Assembly: GCA_016720065.1 (NCBI GenBank)
Contig: JADJXY010000001.1
Span: forward strand, 393,501 to 457,500
Source of the DNA: Betaproteobacteria bacterium
GTDB taxonomy: Bacteria; Pseudomonadota; Gammaproteobacteria; Burkholderiales; Rhodocyclaceae
DNA length: 64,000 nucleotides
Direction of reading: 5' to 3'
Below are positions 1 to 7,302 of this stretch, in pieces. The notes under the pieces were generated by a model. It did not search any database and was not told where the DNA came from. It saw only the letters and a program-made list of their open reading frames with translations. A program made the translations under genes and the position numbers. Each line of letters starts with the position of its first letter. Positions within the stretch are counted from its first letter, which is position 1.

Positions 1-276
1 CAAGTCCTTGTAGCCGTCCGGGTCCAGGTAGGAGGAGTGGGGGTCCAGGTTGGAAAGCATGCCCGAGATCGCGTTGGCGATCATCTTCTTGTCCTCCACC
101 GGTTCCACGTAGGCCTGCTTCACCGCATTGTATACAGCGGCGAAGGTACGCAGATCGTCGATGGGCAGGCCGGCACCGGGGGCGTCCTTTTCTGCCAGGG
201 CGGGGAGATGCAGGCTGATGAGGGCGCCGGCGAGGAAACCGCCCAGGGCCAAGGAGATGGTTTTGACTTTGCTCAT
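1..276 (-). CDS. ctpA: S41 family C-terminal processing protease, N-terminal part
   Basis: The gene runs off the left edge and only its first 92 codons are present. The product is expected to be a periplasmic serine protease with PDZ and S41 domains that trims C-termini of envelope proteins. The visible part has an N-terminal hydrophobic segment (about residues 5-27) serving as signal peptide or anchor. It is followed by the conserved pre-PDZ helix motifs 'AVYNAVKQAYVEP' and 'SNLDPHSSYLDP'. The PDZ domain and Ser/Lys dyad lie outside the window. The ATG overlaps the envC stop (ATGA), so the two genes are probably translationally coupled. The family call is firm; the symbol follows the usual envC-ctpA order in betaproteobacteria. 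Confidence 0.88.
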   Translation of the reverse strand, partial: MSKVKTISLALGGFLAGALISLHLPALAEKDAPGAGLPIDDLRTFAAVYNAVKQAYVEPVEDKKMIANAISGMLSNLDPHSSYLDPDGYKDL

Positions 277-1637
277 TTCAAACTGGCCCATTTCATGGGG
301 TCTACGGGTTGCCCCTGGTGACGAAGCTCGAAGTATAAACCGGAATCCGGATTGCCCCCGCTGTTGCCCACGGTGGCCACGGTCTCGCCGCCGCGCACGG
401 CTTCGCCCACCTGTTTGAGCAGGGAATCGTTGTTGCCGTAGATGGTCAGGTAGGCGTCGCCATGGTCGATGATGAGCAGATTGCCAAAGCCTCGCATCCA
501 TTCCGAAAAGACGACTCTTCCACCCGCCACGGCCTTGACGTCGGCACCGTTGCCGGCGCGGATGAACAGGCCCTTCCAGGAACCGCCGCCTTCCCGGGCG
601 GCGCCGTAACGGCCGGCCAGGGTGCCCCGCACCGGCAGGCGCAGGCTGCCCCGCAGCCGGGCGAAGGCGCCGTTGTTGGCTACGGGTTCGAGACGGTTCT
701 CGGGCTCCGCCGTGCGGGCGGGCGGTGGCCGGGAAGCCTCCGCGGGCGAGGGCGGATCGGCTTCGCCCTGCGCCGGGCGGGCGCGGGCCTGGCGAGCCGC
801 CTGAGCCGCCCGGGCTTCCTGGGCCGCCTTGGCCTCCTGCGCTGCCTTGGCCGCCTGCGCCGCGAGCAGGCGGGAAAGGCGCTCGACCAGTTGTGACATG
901 CGCTTTTCGTTCTGCTCCAGGCTGCCGATTTCCTTGCGTTGACGCTTGACGCGGTCGGCCACCTCGGCCAGGACCGCCTTGCGGTCATTGCGCTGCTTGT
1001 GCAATTCCTGGTGCTGGCTCTTCTGTTCCGCCTCTACCTCGGCCAGGGCCTCCGCCTGCTCCCGGGCGCTTGCCGCGAGGGTCTTCTTGCGTTCCAGGGT
1101 GGCTCCGATTTCCCCCACCAGTTCCGCCCGGCTGCGGGCGATGGCCGCCAGGTAATGCAGATCCCGCGCCACCTGATTGGGGTCGTCGCCGTTGAGGGCA
1201 ATGTGGAGCGAATCCGGGTTGCCGCGCAGGTACTGGCGGTAGAGCAGCTTCTCCAACTGCGCCTGCTGCTGGTTCAGGGTGGCGCCCAGATCCTGGGACT
1301 GGCGCCCCAGATCGTTTAGGCGGGCCTGCAATTCGCCGCGCTGGTTGCCCAGGCGATGCAGGCTGCGCTGGAGATTGGAGATTTCCCGTTCCGACTCGCG
1401 CAGGCGGTCGGCGGCGTCGGCCCGGTTTTCCTCGCTGCTGGCGAGATCCTTGCGCAGGGCCTCGATGCGCCCGCGCAATTCCTGCAAATCCGCCTGGCGG
1501 TCGGCGATTTCCGGCGCGGCGACGGGGGGCGGGGTGGAACGGCTCTTGACCGCGCGGGGCTTGGCCTTCTGCTCGGCGGCGCCGGCAGGCAAGGCGAACG
1601 CCAGGGCGGCGGCGAGGTAGAGGACGGCGTAAGGCAA
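273..1637 (-). CDS. envC: EnvC-type murein hydrolase activator (degenerate LytM/M23 domain)
   Basis: This is a periplasmic activator of AmiA/AmiB-type amidases during cell separation. After a signal peptide ending near 'PAGAA' comes a long coiled coil rich in E, Q, R and L (about residues 45-270), an Ala/Pro-rich linker, and a C-terminal LytM domain (about 335-454). The zinc-binding residues of active M23 peptidases are missing: the HxxxD site reads 'GSWKGLF' and the HxH site reads 'YFELRHQG'. This matches EnvC, which activates rather than cuts. No ATG precedes the signal peptide in frame. I chose the TTG at 1637 because it starts a clean signal peptide; no good ribosome binding site is visible, so the start is uncertain. 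Confidence 0.85.
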   Translation of the reverse strand: MPYAVLYLAAALAFALPAGAAEQKAKPRAVKSRSTPPPVAAPEIADRQADLQELRGRIEALRKDLASSEENRADAADRLRESEREISNLQRSLHRLGNQRGELQARLNDLGRQSQDLGATLNQQQAQLEKLLYRQYLRGNPDSLHIALNGDDPNQVARDLHYLAAIARSRAELVGEIGATLERKKTLAASAREQAEALAEVEAEQKSQHQELHKQRNDRKAVLAEVADRVKRQRKEIGSLEQNEKRMSQLVERLSRLLAAQAAKAAQEAKAAQEARAAQAARQARARPAQGEADPPSPAEASRPPPARTAEPENRLEPVANNGAFARLRGSLRLPVRGTLAGRYGAAREGGGSWKGLFIRAGNGADVKAVAGGRVVFSEWMRGFGNLLIIDHGDAYLTIYGNNDSLLKQVGEAVRGGETVATVGNSGGNPDSGLYFELRHQGQPVDPMKWASLK

Positions 1638-1691
1638 GGGGGAGGAAAGGCGGGATGCGTTCCGGAAAGCGCTTCGGGACGCAGGAAAGCT

Positions 1692-1720
1692 CTGTGCAAA
1701 CGATTTGACTATTTTATAAT
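1692..1720 (+). promoter_or_regulatory. Putative promoter of the ArsR-family gene
   Basis: A perfect TATAAT (1715-1720) lies 28 bp before the GTG start at 1749 in an AT-rich patch within otherwise GC-rich DNA. The matching -35 position (about 1692-1697) is poor. The same patch read on the minus strand contains TATAAA and may drive envC. Confidence 0.45.
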
Positions 1721-1748
1721 CAACCCCCCAACCCCATAGAGGTTTTCC

Positions 1749-2066
1749 GTGGAAAAACCCGCTTTCAACCTGATGGACAAGCAGGAACACATCGAAACGG
1801 CAGCCCGGGCCCTCAAGGCCATCGCCCACCCCTTGCGGCTCAAGATTCTCTGCGTCCTCGGCGACCAGGAAGCCTGTGTCCAGGAAATCGTCGAGGCGGT
1901 CGGGACTTCGCAGAGCAACATCTCGCAGCACCTGGCCATCCTGCGTGAGAAGGACGTGCTCCTCACGCGCAAGGATGCCAACCGCGTTTACTACCGTGTC
2001 GGCGACGCCCGCATACTTCAGCTCATCGGCATGATGCGCGAAGTGTTCTGCGGCGAAGACGACTGA
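1749..2066 (+). CDS. ArsR/SmtB-family winged-helix transcriptional regulator
   Basis: A 105-residue DNA-binding protein. The central region is a standard ArsR fold: 'AHPLRLKILCVL', then the HTH 'SQSNISQHLAILREKDVL', then the beta-wing 'RKDANRVYYRV'. The classical metal box (ELCVCDL) is replaced by 'EACVQEIVEAV', which keeps one Cys, and a second Cys lies near the C-terminus ('VFCGEDD'), so a redox or sulfur signal is possible. It reads into a rhodanese gene 11 bp downstream, and ArsR-rhodanese pairs are often sulfur-responsive; that link is inference. GTG at 1749 is used; an ATG eight codons later is an alternative start. Confidence 0.85.
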   Translation: MEKPAFNLMDKQEHIETAARALKAIAHPLRLKILCVLGDQEACVQEIVEAVGTSQSNISQHLAILREKDVLLTRKDANRVYYRVGDARILQLIGMMREVFCGEDD

Positions 2067-2077
2067 ACAAGGCAGCC

Positions 2078-2494
2078 ATGGAATTCATCAATCAGAACAT
2101 CCTCCTCATCGGCGTCGTCGTCACCAGCGGCCTCTCCCTCGCCTGGCAGTTTCTGGCCAAGAACGCCGCGGGCCTCAACCCCGCCCAGGTCACCCTGCTC
2201 ATCAACCGGGAGGATGCCGTGGTCGTCGATGTGCGTGAAGCCGACGAGTTCGCCTCCGGCCACCTGCCGGAAGCGCGCCACATCCCCGCCGGCAAGCTCG
2301 GCGAACGCCTGGGTGAAATCGAAAAGTTCAAGGAGCGCCCGGTCATCCTCTGCTGCGCTTCGGGCATCCGCTCGGCCAAGGCCTGCGGCGAACTGAAGAA
2401 GGCCGGTTTTGCCCGCCCCTACAGCCTCGACGGCGGTTTCGACGCCTGGCGCCAGGCGGGCCTGCCGGTGCGCAAGGGCAGCCGCGGCAAGTGA
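2078..2494 (+). CDS. Membrane-anchored rhodanese (YibN-like sulfurtransferase)
   Basis: 138 residues with one N-terminal transmembrane helix (about residues 5-24) and a rhodanese domain (about 35-130). The active-site loop is 'CCASGIRSAKA'; the second Cys is the likely persulfide carrier. 'VVDVREADEFASGHLPEARHIP' region (residues about 47-68) is the typical CH2A box. The order rhodanese-grxC-secB-gpsA is the same as yibN-grxC-secB-gpsA in Escherichia coli, which supports a YibN-type assignment. The substrate is unknown. Confidence 0.88.
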   Translation: MEFINQNILLIGVVVTSGLSLAWQFLAKNAAGLNPAQVTLLINREDAVVVDVREADEFASGHLPEARHIPAGKLGERLGEIEKFKERPVILCCASGIRSAKACGELKKAGFARPYSLDGGFDAWRQAGLPVRKGSRGK

Positions 2495-2540
2495 GCGTGC
2501 CCCTGCGCCAGGCCTTCGCTGGGCTTCCGGTTCATCGGCC

Positions 2541-2810
2541 ATGAAGCCCCGCGTCCTCATGTACACCACCGCGGTGTGCCCCTACTGCATCCGCGCCAAG
2601 CAGTTGCTGGCGGCCCGGGGGGTCAGCGCCATCGACGAGGTGCGGGTGGACCTCGATCCCCAGCGGCGGGATGAAATGATGCAGAAAACACAACGCCGCA
2701 CCGTTCCCCAAATCTACATCGGCGACACCCACGTCGGCGGCTGCGACGACCTCGTGGCCCTGGACGCCGCGGGCGGATTGTTGCCCTTGCTCCTGGGCGA
2801 CAACGCCTGA
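2541..2810 (+). CDS. grxC: Glutaredoxin 3
   Basis: An 89-residue dithiol glutaredoxin that reduces disulfides and glutathionylated proteins in the cytoplasm using glutathione. The CPYC active site is at residues 13-16. The 'TVPQIYI' cis-proline loop and the 'GGCDDLVALD' glutathione-binding segment are in place, and the length is normal for GrxC. A longer in-frame extension exists upstream, but the ATG at 2541 starts exactly at the conserved 'VLMYTTAVCPYC' strand. secB follows 28 bp later. Confidence 0.95.
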   Translation: MKPRVLMYTTAVCPYCIRAKQLLAARGVSAIDEVRVDLDPQRRDEMMQKTQRRTVPQIYIGDTHVGGCDDLVALDAAGGLLPLLLGDNA

Positions 2811-2838
2811 ATCCCTTTACTCAACCCGAAAGACCATC

Positions 2839-3306
2839 ATGGATCAGAATCAGCAGCCGGTGTTCAGCATCGAAAAACTCTACGTCAAGGATCTCTCCGT
2901 CGAGGTGCCCAACGCCCCCCAGATCTACCTCGAACGGGAGGCTCCCAAGGTCGAGATTACGCTCAACACCCAAGGCACTGGCGTCGGCGACGGCGTCTTC
3001 GAAGTGGTCCTGACGGTCACCGTCACCGCCAAGCTGGAAGACAAGACCGTCTTTCTGGTCGAAGTCGGCCAGTCCGGCATCTTCCGCATCCAGAACGTGC
3101 CCAACGAGCAGATCGAGCCCCTCATCGCCATCGCCTGCCCCAACATCCTCTACCCCTACGCCCGGGAAGCGGTCTCCGACGCCGTCACCCGCGCCGGCTT
3201 CAACGCCATCGTGCTGCAGCCGGTCAATTTCGAAGCCATGTACATGGCCCGCTTGCAACAGCAGCAGGCGGAGCAGGGCGACGCCCCGGCCGCCCCCCTG
3301 CAATAA
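2839..3306 (+). CDS. secB: Protein-export chaperone SecB
   Basis: A 155-residue tetrameric cytoplasmic chaperone that keeps preproteins unfolded and hands them to SecA. Family hallmarks are 'FSIEKLYVKDLSVEVPNAP', the 'LEDKTVFLVEVGQSGIF' strand region and the 'CPNILYPYAREAVSDAV' helix. Its acidic SecA-contacting surface is retained. Length and gene context (grxC-secB-gpsA) are typical. Confidence 0.97.
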   Translation: MDQNQQPVFSIEKLYVKDLSVEVPNAPQIYLEREAPKVEITLNTQGTGVGDGVFEVVLTVTVTAKLEDKTVFLVEVGQSGIFRIQNVPNEQIEPLIAIACPNILYPYAREAVSDAVTRAGFNAIVLQPVNFEAMYMARLQQQQAEQGDAPAAPLQ

Positions 3307-3309
3307 GCC

Positions 3310-3753
3310 ATGGGCGTCCGCGTCGCCGCCGCCCTTGGGGCGCTCCTGGCCGCCGCCCTGCCGGCTTTCGCCGTCGAGTACCGGTCCATCGAGGCTCCGG
3401 TGGCGGTGATGTACGACGCCCCCTCGCAGAAGGGCAAGAAGCTCTACCTCATCCGCCGCCACGCCCCGGTGGAAATCGTCGTCCTGCTGGAAGGCTGGAC
3501 CAAGGTGCGGGACGCCGAAGGCAGCCTCGCCTGGGTCGAGAGCAAGGCCCTGGGCGACCGTCGCACCGTCGTCGTGACTGCCCCGAGGGCCGAAGTCCGT
3601 CAGTCCGACAAACCGGAAGCCCCCCTGGTCTTCGAAGCGGAAAAGTGGGTCGCCCTGGATTACCTGGAACCCGCCGCGGCCGGCTGGATCAAGGTCCGCC
3701 ACAAGGACGGTGCCGGGGGCTACGTGCGCAGCACCCAGGTCTGGGGCTACTGA
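3310..3753 (+). CDS. Secreted SH3-domain protein
   Basis: 147 residues with a clear Sec signal peptide ('ALGALLAAALPAFAVE', cleavage near residue 22) followed by two bacterial SH3-like (SH3b) repeats, about residues 25-85 and 88-147. The repeats carry 'VMYDAPSQKGKKLYLIRRHAPV' region features and 'GWTKVRD' / 'GWIKVRH' WxKV motifs. Such proteins usually bind cell wall or act as periplasmic scaffolds. It sits 3 bp after secB and 10 bp before gpsA, so it belongs to the same transcript. No specific function can be given. Confidence 0.8.
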   Translation: MGVRVAAALGALLAAALPAFAVEYRSIEAPVAVMYDAPSQKGKKLYLIRRHAPVEIVVLLEGWTKVRDAEGSLAWVESKALGDRRTVVVTAPRAEVRQSDKPEAPLVFEAEKWVALDYLEPAAAGWIKVRHKDGAGGYVRSTQVWGY

Positions 3754-3763
3754 TGTTGACAGC

Positions 3764-4754
3764 ATGAACCTCGCCGTCCTCGCTGCCGGAGCCTGGGGCA
3801 CCGCCCTGGCCATCGCCTTCGCCGGGCGCCATCGCGTCACCCTCTGGAGCCGCGAAGAGGACGTCGCCGCCGAGCCTCGTCGCCCTGCGCGAAAACCGGC
3901 GCTTCCTCCCCGGCTACCCGCTGCCTGAAAGCGTCGCCGTCGCAACCGACCTCGCCCGGGCCGTCGCCGACGCCGAACTCATCGTCGTCGCCACTCCCAT
4001 CGCCGGCCTGCGGGGCACGGCCGAAGCCTTGGCCGCCTTGGCCTGCACCGTGCCCCTGATCTGGGTGTGCAAGGGCTTCGAAGCGGGCAGCGGCCGCTTG
4101 CCTCATCAGGTCGTCGCCGAAGTGCTGGGCGAGGACTTCGTTTGCGGCGTCCTCTCCGGCCCCAGCTTCGCCGAGGAAGTCGCCGCCGGCCAGCCCACCG
4201 CCGTCGCCCTTGCCGCCAGGGATTTCGACTTCGCCCGCCGCAGCGCGCGGGAACTCCACACCCCCCGCCTTCGCCTCTACGCCAACGACGATCTGGTCGG
4301 CGTCGAAGTCGGTGGCGCGGTCAAGAACGTGCTGGCCATCGCCACCGGCGTGTGCGACGGCCTCGGTCTCGGGCTCAACTCCCGCGCCGCGCTCATGACT
4401 CGCGGTCTGGCCGAAATCGCCCGCCTGGGCCTCGCCCTCGGCGCCCGCCGCGAAACCTTCCTGGGCCTCGCCGGCATGGGCGACCTCATCCTCACCTGCA
4501 CCGGCGACCTCTCCCGCAACCGCCGCGTCGGCCTGGGCCTCGCCCAGGGCAAGAGCCTGGCGCAGATCCTCACCGAACTCGGCCACGTCGCCGAAGGCGT
4601 CTACACCGCCCGGGAAGTCGCCCGACTGGCCGCCGAACTGGCCATCGACATGCCCATCTCCACCGCCGTGGCCGCCGTCCTCGACGGCAAGCTCTCCGCC
4701 CGCGGCGCCCTGGAACAACTCATGGCGCGGGATCCCAAGGAAGAAATCGCCTGA
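3764..4754 (+). pseudogene. gpsA: Glycerol-3-phosphate dehydrogenase (NAD(P)+), frameshifted
   Basis: GpsA makes sn-glycerol 3-phosphate for phospholipids and is normally essential. The first 36 codons from ATG 3764 read in one frame ('WGTALAIAFAGRHRVTLWS'). From about 3873 the protein continues in the next frame ('SLVALRENRRFLPGYPLP') to 4754. Dropping one base near 3872 restores a 329-residue protein whose spacing from the early Trp to 'FLP' equals that of E. coli GpsA. This points to a single-base insertion, either a recent mutation or a sequence error. The dinucleotide-binding motif reads 'VLAAGAWGTALA', with Ala where the first Gly of GxGxxG is expected. The catalytic region ('GGAVKNVLAIATG', 'SRNRRVGLG') is intact. 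Confidence 0.85.
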
Positions 4755-4948
4755 CTCGCAGCCTGTGAATTTTTCGGGCGCGCCCGAGGGGCGTGCACCG
4801 GGGGGCGATCAAGGCGCAATGCACAGCTTCGTCGTGCGGCTCGCCCCCCAGCCCGATTCGTCGCCTCGTCGCTCGCCCTCGCCATCGGGGGGTGTAGAAA
4901 GTATGATCAAGGGCGGTTGCCGACCCCGAGATTGCGCTGGAGCTCAAG
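4755..4948. other. Spacer with GC-rich palindrome
   Basis: This 194-bp non-coding spacer between gpsA and the antitoxin gene contains the self-complementary CGGGCGCGCCCG (4778-4789) and further G- and C-runs able to pair across the spacer. No convincing promoter or gene is visible. It may be a REP-like element or a terminator region for the grxC-gpsA run. Confidence 0.3.
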
Positions 4949-5197
4949 ATGAACACGATGATTATCGAATTGCCTGTCGAGGGACTTCCCTCGCCTGCCG
5001 AGCTCCCGAGCAACTTCTCTGACGAGGCGCGTTATCTGCTGGCGCTCAAGCTCTTTGAGCAGGGAAGAATTTCTTCCGGCAAGGCTGGGCGGCTGGCGGG
5101 CATGGGGCGGGTCGAATTTCTGCTGGCAGCGAGCCGCGATGGCGTGCCCGTCGTGGACATGACCGAGGATGAGATCACCCGGGAATTTTCGGCGTGA
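4949..5197 (+). CDS. UPF0175 family antitoxin
   Basis: An 82-residue small protein with the UPF0175 pattern: an N-terminal beta strand, 'EARYLLALKLFEQGRISSGKAGRLAGM' region helix pair (residues about 26-52), then 'VEFLLAASRDGVPVVDM'. Members act as antitoxins or DNA-binding partners of DUF3368 PIN proteins. The next gene is exactly such a PIN protein and overlaps by one base (TGATG), so the two are co-translated. The ATG at 4949 has a GGAG-type ribosome binding site just upstream. Confidence 0.85.
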   Translation: MNTMIIELPVEGLPSPAELPSNFSDEARYLLALKLFEQGRISSGKAGRLAGMGRVEFLLAASRDGVPVVDMTEDEITREFSA

Positions 5198-5688
5198 TGC
5201 TTGAACGTGCGGTGGTCAATGCCGGCCCGCTGGTCGCTTTGTCGCTGGTGGGGCGGCTTGATCTTCTGCCTGCGCTGTTCAAGGAATTCTGTATCCCTGA
5301 AACGGTATTCCGTGAAGTCGCGCTTGCCGGTCTTGGTCGCCCCGGCGCGGCAGCGCTCGCCGATGAGCCCTGGGCCAAACGGGTGCGGATCTCTCCCGAG
5401 CCCGACCCGCTTCTGGTGGTGGAACTCGACGCGGGAGAAGCAAGCGTCATCAGCCTGGCACGTGTCTGCCCCCCGTGCATGGCAATTATCGACGAGAAGC
5501 GTGGGCGGCGCATCGCTCACCATGTGTATGGCCTGCCGGTAAAGGGAACGCCAGGCCTGCTTGCAGAAGCCAGGCGACGCGGCCTTCTGAGCGATCTGCG
5601 CGCTACGCTGGGCGATTTGAGGCAATCCGGCTACTACCTCTCGGACGCGGTCATCGAAGGTGCCTGCAGGGCAGGCGGCGAAGCCTGA
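5197..5688 (+). CDS. DUF3368 PIN-like toxin
   Basis: 163 residues of PIN-fold family DUF3368, predicted to be a magnesium-dependent RNase toxin paired with the UPF0175 antitoxin. The N-terminal strand is 'VVNAGPLVALSLVGRLDLL', with Asn where many PIN proteins have the first Asp; this variant is common in this subfamily. Other landmarks are 'LDAGEASVISLA' (conserved Glu), 'IIDEKRGRRIA' (conserved Asp) and 'GTPGLLAEARRRGLL'. The ATG at 5197 overlaps the antitoxin stop. Activity is inferred from family only. Confidence 0.82.
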   Translation: MLERAVVNAGPLVALSLVGRLDLLPALFKEFCIPETVFREVALAGLGRPGAAALADEPWAKRVRISPEPDPLLVVELDAGEASVISLARVCPPCMAIIDEKRGRRIAHHVYGLPVKGTPGLLAEARRRGLLSDLRATLGDLRQSGYYLSDAVIEGACRAGGEA

Positions 5689-5826
5689 GGGTTGGCGTTC
5701 GGCGACTCGTGGCCAGTCAAATCGGATTGCGTCGCTGCCGAGGCGCGCATCCGCGCCCCGATCGCGCCTGGCCAGACGCACAAATCCGGCGTTCATCTTG
5801 TCCCGCCAATGACGAAGCAGGCTACG

Positions 5827-6717
5827 TCAACTTCCTGTCTTCCCTTTCGCTTTCACCGGGCCCAGGTGCCTGGCGAGAAATTCGCCGATCCGCGCCTCAT
5901 AGGCGGCGGGATGAAAGGCGTGCAGGTCCACGTGGGTCGCGCCCTCGACGCGCCACAATTCCTTGGGGGCGGTAGCGGCGGCGAAGAGTTGCTCGGTCTC
6001 GCTCCAGGGGGTGTGGCGGTCCTCGCTGCCCGCGGCGATGAGGACGGGGGCCTGGAGCCCCGCGATGGCCGAGACGGGCCGCAATGCCTCGGGGGGAATA
6101 TCCAGGCGCAGGGGCAGTTGCCAGAGCAGGAGCGGGGCGAGCAGCTTGCCCGCGGGGCCGACGTGCAGCGCGAGGCGGTTGGCGACGGCCTGTTCGATGG
6201 TGGGGTAGAGGGATTCCAGGACCACGGCCGCCGGCGGCGGCTGCGGCTGGGCGAGGACGGTGGCCGCAGCCCCCAGGGAAACGGCGATGATGGCCACCGG
6301 CTCCCCCGGCAACTGCTGGCGCAGGAAGGCCAGGGCCGCCGGGACGCCGGTGCTTTCCCGGGTGCCGAAGGTGATGCGTTCCCCCGGACTCTCGCCGTGG
6401 GCTTGCTGGTCGATCAACAGGGTGGCGTAGCCCGCGCGGGCCAGGAAGCGGGCGCGGGCGAGCATCTGCCGCCGGTCCGAGCGCACGCCGTGGAGCAGCA
6501 GCACCGCCCCACGGCCGGGTTGGCCGGGGCTGACCCAGCCCACGAGGGGCTCGCCTTGGGGGACGGGGATGGTCACGGTGCGGGCCGGGAAATCCGGCGG
6601 GGGCGGGCCGACGGGGCGCGGGACGGGGCGGCTGAGGACTTCTCCAGCCGCCACCAGGACCAGGGCGGCGGCCAGGAGGGCGAGGGCGATGCCAATGCGC
6701 CAGCCGCGCCGGGTCAC
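5827..6717 (-). CDS. Alpha/beta hydrolase, membrane-anchored
   Basis: 296 residues with an N-terminal hydrophobic anchor (about residues 6-26, 'IGIALALLAAALVLVAAGEV'), then an alpha/beta hydrolase domain: 'VLLLHGVRSDRRQML' oxyanion region, a nucleophile elbow 'AVSLGA', 'SEDRHTP' (acid) and 'GATHVDLH' (His). The elbow has Ala in place of the first Gly of GxSxG but keeps Ser. Close families are lysophospholipase/BAAT-like hydrolases of unknown substrate. The GTG start at 6717 overlaps the trmL stop (GTGA). A much longer in-frame extension upstream is only the shadow of trmL. Confidence 0.75.
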   Translation of the reverse strand: MTRRGWRIGIALALLAAALVLVAAGEVLSRPVPRPVGPPPPDFPARTVTIPVPQGEPLVGWVSPGQPGRGAVLLLHGVRSDRRQMLARARFLARAGYATLLIDQQAHGESPGERITFGTRESTGVPAALAFLRQQLPGEPVAIIAVSLGAAATVLAQPQPPPAAVVLESLYPTIEQAVANRLALHVGPAGKLLAPLLLWQLPLRLDIPPEALRPVSAIAGLQAPVLIAAGSEDRHTPWSETEQLFAAATAPKELWRVEGATHVDLHAFHPAAYEARIGEFLARHLGPVKAKGKTGS

Positions 6718-7205
6718 GGCCGGAGCCCGGTAGGCGAGGTGTCGCCCAGGGAGGCGAAGCCGTTCTGCCGCCAGGCCTCGAACACCGTGACGGCGACGGC
6801 GTTGGAAAGGTTGAGGCTGCGCTGGCCTGGGCGCATGGGCAGGCGCAGGCGGTGCCCGGACGGGAAAGTCTCGAGCACGGCCGTCGGCAGCCCTGCGGTC
6901 TCGCAGCCGAACACGAAGGCATCGCCCGGTCGCAGGGCCAGGTCGAAGGGGCTGCGCTCGCCCCGGGTGCTCATGGCGAAAAGGCGCCGCCCGGCCAGGG
7001 CCGCGGCGCAACTTGCCCAGTCCGGGTGGCGCAGGACGCGGGCGGTTTCGTGGTAATCCAAGCCGGCCCGGCGCAAGGACTTGTCGCTGAAATCGAAGCC
7101 CAGGGGTTCGACCAGATGCAAATCGGCGCCGGTGTTGGCGCACAGGCGGATGACGTTGCCCGTATTGGGGGGGATTTCAGGATGGACGAGGACGACGGCG
7201 AACAC
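6714..7205 (-). CDS. trmL: tRNA (cytidine(34)-2'-O)-methyltransferase
   Basis: A 163-residue SPOUT-class methyltransferase that 2'-O-methylates the wobble base of tRNA-Leu isoacceptors. Conserved blocks are 'HPEIPPNTGNVIRLCANTG' at the start, 'VFGCETAGLP' and 'IRLPMRPGQRSLNLSNAVAV'-type C-terminal knot residues (here 'LRLPMRPGQRSLNLSNAVAV'). The length is typical. It is upstream of, and overlaps, the hydrolase gene. Confidence 0.93.
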   Translation of the reverse strand: MFAVVLVHPEIPPNTGNVIRLCANTGADLHLVEPLGFDFSDKSLRRAGLDYHETARVLRHPDWASCAAALAGRRLFAMSTRGERSPFDLALRPGDAFVFGCETAGLPTAVLETFPSGHRLRLPMRPGQRSLNLSNAVAVTVFEAWRQNGFASLGDTSPTGLRP

Positions 7206-7252
7206 TTGTCAGCGTGGGGGAAAAGGGGTAAGTTCCGCCCAAGTAAAAATAT

Positions 7253-7273
7253 CGTTAATTCAGGGTATTAACG
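7253..7273. promoter_or_regulatory. Inverted repeat upstream of the MSHA locus
   Basis: CGTTAAT-N7-ATTAACG is a perfect 7-bp dyad in a short AT-rich island, 29 bp before the mshE start. It could be an operator for a dimeric regulator, or overlap the locus promoter. No regulator gene is adjacent. Confidence 0.4.
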
Positions 7274-7302
7274 AAAACTCTTAAGGTGGGTTGGAGGAGG
7301 GG

